DNA of 6,683 bases, from NCBI GenBank assembly GCA_902494555.1, contig CABUTR010000053.1:1-6683 (forward strand), given 5' to 3'. Below the pieces are notes generated by a model that was not told where the DNA came from, made no database searches, and was given only the letters and a program-made list of their open reading frames with translations. Source of the DNA: an uncultured Collinsella sp. (GTDB lineage Bacteria > Actinomycetota > Coriobacteriia > Coriobacteriales > Coriobacteriaceae). The translations under genes were made by a program, and so were the position numbers. Of this stretch, positions 1-5,762 are shown one piece after another. Numbering within the stretch: position 1 is the stretch's first letter; each line of letters begins with the position of its first letter.

Positions 1-1
1 C

Positions 2-469
2 GTGCTGTTCGTTGTCGCCATGATCGCCGTTATCGGCCGTGGTCTTCAGAATGTCTTTATCGCCATCGGTATTCTCGGCTGGCCTTCGATTGCGCGCGTC
101 TTCCGCTCCGCAATCTTGACGGTCAAGGAAAACGACTATGTTGACGCTGCGCGCGCGATGGGTGCATCTGATGCTCGCATCGTCGTGCGTCACATCTTCC
201 CGAACTCCGTTGCCTCCATCGTCGTCTACGCGACTATGAACATTGGTGGCGCCATTCTGACCGAGTCCGCTCTGTCCTTCCTCGGCATGGGCGTTATTCC
301 GCCTACGCCTTCGTGGGGCTCCATGATTCAGGACGGTCAGCAGTATCTTCTGACTGCTCCCTGGATGATGATCATGCCCGGTCTGGCAATTCTCTCGACG
401 GTGCTCGCTTTCACCCTGCTGGGTGACGGTCTGCGCGACGCCCTCGACGTCAAGATGAAGGACGCATAA
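2..469 (+). CDS. oppC: Peptide ABC transporter permease, OppC/DppC type (3' part, 5' end outside window)
   Basis: This is the C-terminal 155 residues of an inner-membrane permease that forms half of the channel of an oligopeptide/dipeptide ABC importer. The frame is open at the left edge, so the true start lies upstream. The visible part carries the BPD_transp_1 'EAA' loop at residues 49-68 (AARAMG, then G54 and the ending IFPN), which docks onto the ATPases. Hydrophobic membrane segments lie around residues 1-11, 70-97 and 121-140. The motif SFLGMGVIPPTPSWG (residues 92-106) and the tail LLGDGLRDALDVK are typical of OppC/DppC rather than OppB. The stop codon lies two bases before the oppD start, so the genes are surely cotranscribed. 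Whether the substrate is dipeptides, longer peptides or another small molecule such as nickel cannot be told from this fragment; assigning it as Opp is by family resemblance. Confidence 0.93.
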   Translation: MLFVVAMIAVIGRGLQNVFIAIGILGWPSIARVFRSAILTVKENDYVDAARAMGASDARIVVRHIFPNSVASIVVYATMNIGGAILTESALSFLGMGVIPPTPSWGSMIQDGQQYLLTAPWMMIMPGLAILSTVLAFTLLGDGLRDALDVKMKDA

Positions 470-471
470 GG

Positions 472-1563
472 ATGAAGAAGAACAAGAACTATGTGGACCT
501 GAAGGACCAGCCGGTTCCCGAGGGCCAGCATCTGCTCGAGGTCGATGACCTTAAGATGTATTTCCACACCGAGGATGGCGTCGTTCGCGCTGTTGACGGT
601 GTCTCCTACACGCTCGATCGCGGTGAGACCCTGGGCGTCGTCGGCGAGTCCGGCTCCGGTAAGTCCGTGACCGCCATGACCATCATGGGCCTTATCTCGA
701 TGCCTCCGGGAAAGATTGAGGGCGGTGACGTTCGCTACCGCGGCCGTTCTATCCTCGAGATGACCGAGGAAGAGATGCAGCACATTCGCGGTAACGATAT
801 CGCGATGATCTTCCAGGATCCTATGACCTCCCTGAACCCGGTCTACAAGATCGGCAAGCAGGTGGGCGAGGGCCTTCGTCTGCACCGTGGTTACTCCAAG
901 CAGGAGGCGCTCAAGCGCGCCACCGAGCTTTTGGACCTCGTCGGTATTCCCGAGCCCGAGAAGCGCGTCAACGAGTATCCGCACCAGTTCTCCGGTGGTA
1001 TGCGTCAGCGCGTCATGATCGCCATGGCTCTTGCCTGCGACCCCGATATTCTGATTGCCGACGAGCCCACGACTGCTCTGGACGTTACCATCCAGGCTCA
1101 GATTATTGAGCTTATGCAGGAGATGCAGGAGAAGAACGGCAACGCCATCATCATGATCACCCACGACTTGGGTGTTGTCGCCGATATGGCCGATAAGATC
1201 ATGGTTATGTACGCCGGCCGTCCCGTCGAGTTCGGTACTGCTGAGGAAATCTTCTACGAGAGCCGCCATCCCTACACCTGGGGTCTTATTCGTTCCATTC
1301 CGGAGCAGGCCATCGAGGAGAAGAAGCCGCTTACGCCGATTCACGGCAACCCGCCTTCGCTCATGAACCTGCCTGAGGGTTGCGTCTTCTCTCCTCGCTG
1401 CCCCTATGCGACGGACAAGTGCCGCAAGCAGCGCCCCGAGCGCGTTGTCACCGAGTCTGGTCACTACTCTGCGTGCCACTACTCCGGTGACCCCGAGTTC
1501 CTCAAGAACGCTCCTGAGACGTCCCGTACGCGCAAGGATTCCAAGAAGGGAGGCGAGGCGTAA
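472..1563 (+). CDS. oppD: Peptide ABC transporter ATP-binding protein OppD/DppD
   Basis: This 363-residue cytoplasmic ATPase powers peptide import, working as a heterodimer with the next gene product. All ABC motifs are visible: Walker A GESGSGKS (58-65), Q-loop Q115 in FQDP, signature FSGGMRQR (173-180), Walker B ILIADEPT (193-200) and H-loop H231. The C-terminal oligopeptide-HPY extension (HPYTWGL at 266-272) carries four cysteines, C304, C310, C317 and C335, with spacing C-x5-C-x6-C-x17-C. In DppD-type proteins this region is known to bind an iron-sulfur cluster. The ATG is supported by a Shine-Dalgarno-like GAAGGA at 457-462, nine bases upstream, and by the two-base gap after the permease gene. 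Length is slightly above the usual 320-350, from a charged C-terminal tail (SRTRKDSKKGGEA). Family assignment is very secure; the substrate is not. Confidence 0.95.
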   Translation: MKKNKNYVDLKDQPVPEGQHLLEVDDLKMYFHTEDGVVRAVDGVSYTLDRGETLGVVGESGSGKSVTAMTIMGLISMPPGKIEGGDVRYRGRSILEMTEEEMQHIRGNDIAMIFQDPMTSLNPVYKIGKQVGEGLRLHRGYSKQEALKRATELLDLVGIPEPEKRVNEYPHQFSGGMRQRVMIAMALACDPDILIADEPTTALDVTIQAQIIELMQEMQEKNGNAIIMITHDLGVVADMADKIMVMYAGRPVEFGTAEEIFYESRHPYTWGLIRSIPEQAIEEKKPLTPIHGNPPSLMNLPEGCVFSPRCPYATDKCRKQRPERVVTESGHYSACHYSGDPEFLKNAPETSRTRKDSKKGGEA

Positions 1564-2592
1564 ATGGCAGACAATAACGAGCGTACTCCGCTGCTGAAGG
1601 TCGAGCACCTCTCTAAGGAGTTCCCCGCAGAGTCCGGCATGTTCGCCAAGCGTTTTTCCAAGCGCGTCGTCTCTGCTGTAAATGACATCTCTTTTGAGAT
1701 TTATCCGGGCGAGACCTTTGGTCTGGTCGGCGAGTCTGGTTGCGGTAAGTCCACCACGGGCCGCACCATCATGCGCCTGACCAAGCCGACCGCCGGTAAG
1801 GTATTTTTCCAGGGCAAAGATGTTGCCGAGATGAGCAAGCATGAGATCAAGGACATGCGTCGCGAGATGCAGTTTATCTTCCAGGATCCCTATGCTTCGC
1901 TCAATCCTCGTATGACCATCGGCGAGATTGTCTCTGAGCCCATGACCATTCATGGCGTGGGTACCAAGGAAGAGCGTATCGAGCGCGTCCGCGAGCTGCT
2001 GGACGTCGTCGGTCTGAACCCCGAGCACATCAACCGCTATCCGCACGAGTTCTCGGGCGGCCAACGCCAGCGTGTCGGCATCGCCCGCGCGTTCGCTCTG
2101 AAGCCCAAGCTGATCATCTGCGACGAGCCTGTCTCTGCACTTGACGTATCCATTCAGGCCCAGGTTCTGAACCTTCTTAAGGAGCTCCAGGACAAGTTCG
2201 GTACGGCCTATCTCTTCATTGCTCACGACCTCTCTGTCGTGCAGCACATCTCTGATCGCGTTGCCGTTATGTATCTGGGTAAGATGGTCGAGGTTTCGGA
2301 CTGGAAGACGCTCTACAGCGAGCCCCACCATCCGTACACGCAGTCGCTGCTGTCTGCCGTGCCGGTTCCCGATCCTGATATCCAGAAGACCCGCAAGCGC
2401 ATCATCCTCGCTGGCGATCCGCCGTCGCCGCTGGATCCGCCGACCGGCTGCCGTTTCCACACGCGCTGCCCGATCGCTCAGGGCATCTGCTCCGAGAAGC
2501 TTCCTGAGTTTAAGGAAGTTGCCCCGGGCCACTGCTGCGCGTGCCACTTCGCGGAGCCGTTCCCGATTAAGGAATCTCACATCGACCTGTAG
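1564..2592 (+). CDS. oppF: Peptide ABC transporter ATP-binding protein OppF/DppF
   Basis: This is the second ATPase of the peptide importer, 342 residues, acting at the inner face of the membrane with OppD. Visible motifs are Walker A GESGCGKS (56-63), Q-loop Q107 in FQDP, signature FSGGQRQR (163-170), Walker B LIICDEPV (183-190) and H-loop H221. The HPYTQSL stretch (256-262) and the C-terminal cysteines C296, C302, C309 and C327 repeat the OppD spacing C-x5-C-x6-C-x17-C, with two extra cysteines at 324-325. The sequence SGMFAKRFSKRVVSAVNDISF near the N terminus is the OppF-style insertion that distinguishes it from OppD. Its ATG follows the oppD TAA directly, and a strong AAGGGAGG (1546-1553) sits ten bases upstream inside oppD. 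It is the last gene of the operon; a giant hairpin begins 17 bases after its stop. Confidence 0.95.
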   Translation: MADNNERTPLLKVEHLSKEFPAESGMFAKRFSKRVVSAVNDISFEIYPGETFGLVGESGCGKSTTGRTIMRLTKPTAGKVFFQGKDVAEMSKHEIKDMRREMQFIFQDPYASLNPRMTIGEIVSEPMTIHGVGTKEERIERVRELLDVVGLNPEHINRYPHEFSGGQRQRVGIARAFALKPKLIICDEPVSALDVSIQAQVLNLLKELQDKFGTAYLFIAHDLSVVQHISDRVAVMYLGKMVEVSDWKTLYSEPHHPYTQSLLSAVPVPDPDIQKTRKRIILAGDPPSPLDPPTGCRFHTRCPIAQGICSEKLPEFKEVAPGHCCACHFAEPFPIKESHIDL

Positions 2593-2608
2593 TCGGTTGT
2601 TCTCGTCC

Positions 2609-2740
2609 GGGCCCGTGCTGGACTTAGTTTTCAGAACGTCCTCGACCATGGAAACCCCCTTATCCTGCTCCTTCGGAGCGGCGGATAAGGGGGTTTCCTG
2701 GTCTGCGGAATGTTCTGAAAACTAAGTCCAGCACGGGCCC
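2609..2740 (-). repeat. Nested palindrome, copy 1 of a two-member structured family
   Basis: A 132-bp palindrome with perfect 29-bp outer arms (2609-2637 and 2712-2740), perfect 16-bp inner arms (2650-2665 and 2683-2698), a further GACCA/TGGTC stem (2644-2648 with 2699-2703), and an apical GCTCC-TTC-GGAGC hairpin (2667-2679). The strand given is the one that aligns with copy 2 at 2921-3045. Read that way, the order is outer arm from GGGCC to TTTTCA, ATTCCGCA, inner stem with a C-GAA-G apex, ATGGTCGAGGAC, outer arm ending GGCCC. It begins 17 bases after the oppF stop, so opp mRNA would carry the whole fold at its 3' end, where it could block exonucleases. No T-run follows, so it is not a typical intrinsic terminator. 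No short target duplication is evident at its borders. Family identity is unknown to me. Confidence 0.9.
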
Positions 2741-2795
2741 TGTGTTACCACTGCAGAGGGGTGCGATTCCTTGATCGCTCACTTTATCTAATAAG

Positions 2796-2868
2796 AAATT
2801 TAGTGAGGCCGGAGTTTTAACTCCGGCCTCCTTATATAAGGGCTTGGCAAAGCCGAGCCACTAAATTT
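2796..2868 (+). repeat. Compact three-way-junction element
   Basis: Three stems close on each other with almost no spare bases. P1 is AAATTTAGT (2796-2804) with ACTAAATTT (2860-2868). P2 is a 12-base perfect inverted repeat at 2805-2816 and 2819-2830, in practice about 10 pairs around a TTTTAA loop. P3 is GGCTTGGC (2841-2848) with GCCGAGCC (2852-2859), eight pairs including one T-G wobble, loop AAA. P1 abuts P2 and P3 abuts P1 with zero bases between; P2 and P3 are joined by CTTATATAAG (2831-2840), itself a palindrome. The strand is chosen because the wobble in P3 pairs only in a + strand transcript. It could be an odd opp terminator, a processed 3' element or an independent small RNA; there is no clean U-run. 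Confidence 0.7.
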
Positions 2869-2891
2869 TGTATCAGCCCCAGAACATATTT

Positions 2892-2902
2892 GAGAACTGT
2901 GC
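2892..2902. repeat. Left half of an 11-base inverted repeat flanking palindrome copy 2
   Basis: GAGAACTGTGC here is the exact reverse complement of GCACAGTTCTC at 3106-3116. Extended outward the match is 14 of 15. The pair brackets the 125-bp palindrome, and the right half overlaps the tRNA-Leu promoter spacer. Confidence 0.6.
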
Positions 2903-2904
2903 CC

Positions 2905-2918
2905 GGAGTACATACTCC
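2905..2918. repeat. Small inverted repeat next to palindrome copy 2
   Basis: GGAGTA (2905-2910) and TACTCC (2913-2918) are perfect inverted copies two bases apart, so at most a five-pair stem with an ACAT loop would form. It ends two bases before the left arm of the larger palindrome. Too small to interpret alone; it could be an operator-like site. Confidence 0.45.
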
Positions 2919-2920
2919 TA

Positions 2921-3045
2921 GGGCCGGAATGAGGTTGCTTTTCAACGCATTCCGCAGGGGGCGGCATTATTTTGTAGCGCGAAGCGCGAACCAAAATAAT
3001 GCCGCATGCCCGAGGACGCGTTGGAAAGCAACCTCATTCCGGCCC
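2921..3045 (+). repeat. Nested palindrome, copy 2 of a two-member structured family
   Basis: A 125-bp palindrome with 28-base outer arms (2921-2948 and 3018-3045) that match at 27 of 28 positions. The one difference, T2942 against G3024, remains a U-G pair in a + strand transcript. Inner arms at 2961-2974 and 2992-3005 are a perfect 14-bp pair, and the tip is GCGC-GAA-GCGC (2977-2987). Between outer and inner arms lie ATTCCGCA on the left (2949-2956) and ATGCCCGAGGAC on the right (3006-3017), the same motifs as copy 1 read on its - strand. The apex contains GCGAAGC, known as an unusually stable single-stranded DNA mini-hairpin. It lies 40 bases upstream of the tRNA-Leu promoter block. I see no open frame that makes sense in it and no obvious target duplication. 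Confidence 0.9.
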
Positions 3046-3085
3046 GAACAGGTCCGTCTACCAGCGCATTTACAAATTCGTAAAC

Positions 3086-3132
3086 TTTTTTGAAAAAAGT
3101 GCTTGCACAGTTCTCGAATCATAGGTTATTAT
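3086..3132 (+). promoter_or_regulatory. Promoter of tRNA-Leu with A-tract upstream block
   Basis: A T6-G-A6 tract (3086-3098) is followed by GTGC and a -35 hexamer TTGCAC (3103-3108). After 18 bases comes TATTAT (3127-3132), five of six matches to the -10 consensus. The A-tract sits where an UP element would contact the RNA polymerase alpha subunit. The same block recurs upstream of tRNA-Gly, which supports the call. Transcription would start near 3139 and give a leader of about 50 bases. Confidence 0.72.
3106..3116. repeat. Right half of the 11-base inverted repeat, overlapping the tRNA-Leu promoter
   Basis: GCACAGTTCTC mirrors 2892-2902. It starts in the last three bases of the -35 hexamer (TTGCAC, 3103-3108) and continues into the spacer, so any protein binding the repeat would compete with RNA polymerase. 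Confidence 0.6.
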
Positions 3133-3189
3133 CTTCCTCGTTGAACGCGCGGGTCGAACAAAACGAACTGCGAATCAACAACATAGCAT

Positions 3190-3279
3190 GTCGGAGTGGC
3201 GGAATTGGCAGACGCGCTAGCTTGAGGTGCTAGTGACCGCTTTTTGGTCATGCGGGTTCAAGTCCCGCCTCCGACACCA
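3190..3279 (+). tRNA. trnL: tRNA-Leu (anticodon GAG)
   Basis: A complete 90-base class II tRNA including an encoded 3' CCA. The acceptor stem pairs GTCGGAG (3190-3196) with CTCCGAC (3269-3275), followed by discriminator A3276 and CCA. The anticodon arm is CTAGC-TTGAGGT-GCTAG, with anticodon GAG at 3224-3226, which reads the leucine codons CUC and CUU. The long variable arm TGACC...GGTCA is the leucine/serine-type hallmark, and the T arm is GCGGG-TTCAAGT-CCCGC. It has its own promoter and terminator. The regulatory phosphatase gene begins 59 bases downstream. Confidence 0.98.
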
Positions 3280-3290
3280 TCGCATTTGAG

Positions 3291-3312
3291 AAGCCTCTTC
3301 GGAGGCTTTTTT
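3291..3312 (+). terminator. Intrinsic terminator of tRNA-Leu
   Basis: A seven-pair stem AAGCCTC (3291-3297) with GAGGCTT (3302-3308) is closed by the stable TTCG tetraloop and runs into six Ts (3307-3312). It lies 11 bases after the tRNA CCA and only 26 bases before the phosphatase ATG. Confidence 0.94.
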
Positions 3313-3338
3313 GTTACCGATAGACGGTGGGGTCCACG

Positions 3339-5684
3339 ATGGAAACGCTTGAACGCAACGAGTGGGCAGACGTTGCCCAACTAGTCGAGATCACGAGCGA
3401 TGCTGTCATCATCTGCGAGCTCGACGGAACCATTCTGCATGTGAATAATCGCTTACTTGGTTTGATGTGCGAGGAACGCGCCGACGTCATCGGTGGAGAT
3501 GTTAAAGACGTTCTGTACTCGTCCGCTTTTGAACGTGCGACGGAACATCGTCTGCCATTTGAAACCGATGGCTCCGAGAACGAACTGATGCTCAAGTTGA
3601 GTGACGGCTCTTTTATTCCCGTCTTGGTTCGTGCGGGGTCCGTAACGCCTCCACGCATCTTTGGGCGCCGCGCACCACGTGTCCTGGTGGCGCTTCACAG
3701 TATCGAGGAACAGTATTCTCACGACCGGCAACTCAAGCGTGCGTTATCGGAGCTTAGAGTGGCGAACAAGCGTCTCTCTGGCACCCTCTCGGTCATTATG
3801 AGCACCGTGGGCTCCGATGAGCTACCCAGCCTGCTTGATACCGTTTTGAACCAACTTGTAGGAATGCTCGATGCTTCGGGTGCCGCTATCTATTTTTCTG
3901 AGAGCGGCGGCTTTAAGCTTCGCGGTGTTTCCAAGGAGCTGTACGACAGCTACCTGCCCGAGTTTTTGCCGTATGGCGCTGGCATTCCGACGTATGTTCT
4001 TCGCGAGTCGCGTGCTTGTCGCTTGTCGATTCAACAGGACCTTGAGGGCGATAAGGCCGCCTCCGGTATGTTCATGGACCTGGATAATCGTTCTAAGCAC
4101 CTGTTGCGCATGCAGGATATGCCTCCGTACCGCAGCGAGATCTGTCTTCCCGTTTTTTACGGTACGCAGATCCTTGGCGTGCTGGAAGTTGGTTGGAAAC
4201 GCCCCCAGGCACCGCTCGCCTATGACGTTAATGTACTTGAGGTCATTTGCGATTACCTGTCTATCCAGCTGGTCGGCATGGCATCGAGTCTTCGCTCTCG
4301 TCGTACGGCCGAGCTTGGCCGCTCGCTCAATGTCTTGCGGGATGAGTTGTTTACCTTTCTAGACGATTCCGCCGCGGCTACCCAGGCGGTATCGTCCGAG
4401 ATCTGCAATATGCTCAACTGCCATTTTTGCCCTATTGAGTATGACGCCAGTCTGGATTCCTACGTCATAGATTTTGAAGGCGGCAGTCGCGTTGCTTTGC
4501 CGGACGATCCCGAGAAGCTTTTCTTTTCCACGACGGCGCCAGCGGCACGTTTGGGGGCTGCCCCCGATGGCTTTGAGGCATCTGTTTTGGGCGGCACGAG
4601 TGCCGAGGACCTTAAACACGTCCGTATAACTCGCGTTGACGAATCGATGCCTATGGGAGGCTGGCTTAGGGCACATGGCCTGCCTTGCCAGGGTCTCTAC
4701 GTCGACGCCGGCATCGAGGCGGGGCGCCCGCGCTCTGAGGGCGATGGCAAGCACAGTAACGACGCGATCGTTCCTGCTTCTGTCGCGAAGGGCCCGACGA
4801 CGCGCGCGCTGCTGCTTCGTGATGGTAGCCAAGAGCCGATTGATGACCTTGAATATGACTACTTGGTGCACTTGGCTCATGACTTTGAACTGATCTATGA
4901 AGGCGAATCTCAAAAGCGTGAGGAGCGCCATATCGCTCAGACCCTCCAGATTGGCATGAGAAATTCACTGGGGGATGTTCCGGGTATCGCAACCGATTCG
5001 GTGTACCTGTCGGCCACGAACTCGGCGTTGGTCGGCGGCGATTTCTATACGCTCATCCGTCTTCCCGACGATTGCGCCGTCATGATTCTGGGCGATGTGT
5101 CTGGCAAAGGCATTGAGGCTGCATCGATGTCCGCGCTCGTCAAGACGGCCCTGACGGCATATGCCTGGGAGGGCGCTGGACCGGCCCGCATGGCACGCTC
5201 CCTTAACAGCATGCTCATGGGCTTTTCGAGGGTCGAGACGTTCGTGACGGCCTTTATCGCCAAGATTGACCTTAAAGCCGGACGCGCAACGTATTGTTCG
5301 GCGGGCCATCCTCCGACCATGGTCATCAGGCCAGAGTCGATGCCGCTGGGTGGCGACGAGGCTCGTGGGGGGGAGGTCGAGCTGCTTGGATGCCAATCGG
5401 GGGTAATCGGTGCCTTTGAGAGCATGGTGTACGAGACAGGCGTGTTTACGTTCGCTCCTGGTGACATGCTATTTATGTACACCGATGGAACAATCGAAGC
5501 ACGTGACCGCTCGGGTGCTTTCTTTGGCGAGCAGCGCCTTCGTGACCTTCTGCTCTCTGTCTCGGGTGAGGGCGTATCGGGAATCTGCGGCAAGGTCTTG
5601 GGCGAGCTCGACCGATTTACCGAATCGGCGCTGGACGATGACATTGCATTGGTGTCCCTTGAGTTTTTACGGGGTCGTTCATAG
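3339..5684 (+). CDS. PAS-GAF-GAF-like-PP2C serine phosphatase (RsbU/SpoIIE class)
   Basis: This 781-residue cytoplasmic protein should remove phosphate from a serine on a STAS-domain antagonist, driving a partner switch. Domains in order: a PAS-like sensor (about 10-125, including DAVIICELDGTILHVNN), a helical linker (122-150), a GAF domain (about 160-315, ending LGVLEVGWKRPQ...LVGMAS), a diverged GAF-like segment (about 325-520) and a PP2C domain (about 530-778). The metal-binding acidic residues are present: D568 in GGDFY, D586 in GDVSGKG, D716 in YTDG and D768 in DDDIAL; SAGHPP lies at 654-659. No membrane segment is seen. ATG 3339 is chosen because GGTGGGG (3326-3332) sits six bases upstream; an in-frame GTG at 3327 has no such site. 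The next gene carries the likely substrate. No gap exists for a normal promoter between the tRNA terminator and this start. The input signal is unknown. Confidence 0.95.
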   Translation: METLERNEWADVAQLVEITSDAVIICELDGTILHVNNRLLGLMCEERADVIGGDVKDVLYSSAFERATEHRLPFETDGSENELMLKLSDGSFIPVLVRAGSVTPPRIFGRRAPRVLVALHSIEEQYSHDRQLKRALSELRVANKRLSGTLSVIMSTVGSDELPSLLDTVLNQLVGMLDASGAAIYFSESGGFKLRGVSKELYDSYLPEFLPYGAGIPTYVLRESRACRLSIQQDLEGDKAASGMFMDLDNRSKHLLRMQDMPPYRSEICLPVFYGTQILGVLEVGWKRPQAPLAYDVNVLEVICDYLSIQLVGMASSLRSRRTAELGRSLNVLRDELFTFLDDSAAATQAVSSEICNMLNCHFCPIEYDASLDSYVIDFEGGSRVALPDDPEKLFFSTTAPAARLGAAPDGFEASVLGGTSAEDLKHVRITRVDESMPMGGWLRAHGLPCQGLYVDAGIEAGRPRSEGDGKHSNDAIVPASVAKGPTTRALLLRDGSQEPIDDLEYDYLVHLAHDFELIYEGESQKREERHIAQTLQIGMRNSLGDVPGIATDSVYLSATNSALVGGDFYTLIRLPDDCAVMILGDVSGKGIEAASMSALVKTALTAYAWEGAGPARMARSLNSMLMGFSRVETFVTAFIAKIDLKAGRATYCSAGHPPTMVIRPESMPLGGDEARGGEVELLGCQSGVIGAFESMVYETGVFTFAPGDMLFMYTDGTIEARDRSGAFFGEQRLRDLLLSVSGEGVSGICGKVLGELDRFTESALDDDIALVSLEFLRGRS

Positions 5685-5762
5685 ACGACGCTGGGCGGGC
5701 TGAATCCGTACGGTTGGGGAAACGAATGCATCGAGTGGGCTTTTTTGGGGAACCATGGTCGT

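Noticed and set aside
337..2649. A 770-codon open frame on the - strand across oppC, oppD and oppF.
   Set aside because: It is antisense to three motif-complete genes, its product resembles no family I know, and C/G-rich third positions on the + strand commonly leave such antisense frames open.
2219..2725. A + strand open frame of 168 codons running from oppF into the palindrome.
   Set aside because: It lies in another frame inside oppF, has a low-complexity Arg/Ser-rich product, and half of its end is palindrome sequence.
2609..2740. Integron attC recombination site.
   Set aside because: The paired core sites RYYYAAC and GTTRRRY are not present at the expected places, and the arms are perfect without the extrahelical bases of attC.
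2805..2830. The strong GC hairpin as a standard intrinsic terminator of the opp operon.
   Set aside because: It is followed by CTTATATAAG rather than a U-run, and the wider three-way-junction fold explains the flanks better. Termination there remains possible.
2971..2990. REP element of the GTAG-plus-hairpin type, from GTAG at 2974-2977 before the GCGC-GAA-GCGC tip.
   Set aside because: GTAG overlaps the hairpin, lies inside the inner stem rather than at the foot of the element, and is missing in copy 1.
2890..3093. A 67-codon + strand frame through palindrome copy 2.
   Set aside because: It is made almost entirely of inverted-repeat DNA and has no ribosome-binding site or recognisable product.
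3327..3338. GTG 3327 as start of the phosphatase gene.
   Set aside because: No Shine-Dalgarno-like sequence precedes it, while the GTGGGG itself sits at good distance from ATG 3339.
4359..5396. Several - strand open frames opposite the phosphatase gene.
   Set aside because: They overlap each other and a gene with intact catalytic motifs, and their products show no recognisable domain.
5745..5762. TTG 5745 as start of the STAS-HATPase gene.
   Set aside because: It adds six residues before a typical STAS N terminus and lies in a T-run; ATG 5763 is simpler, though not proven.
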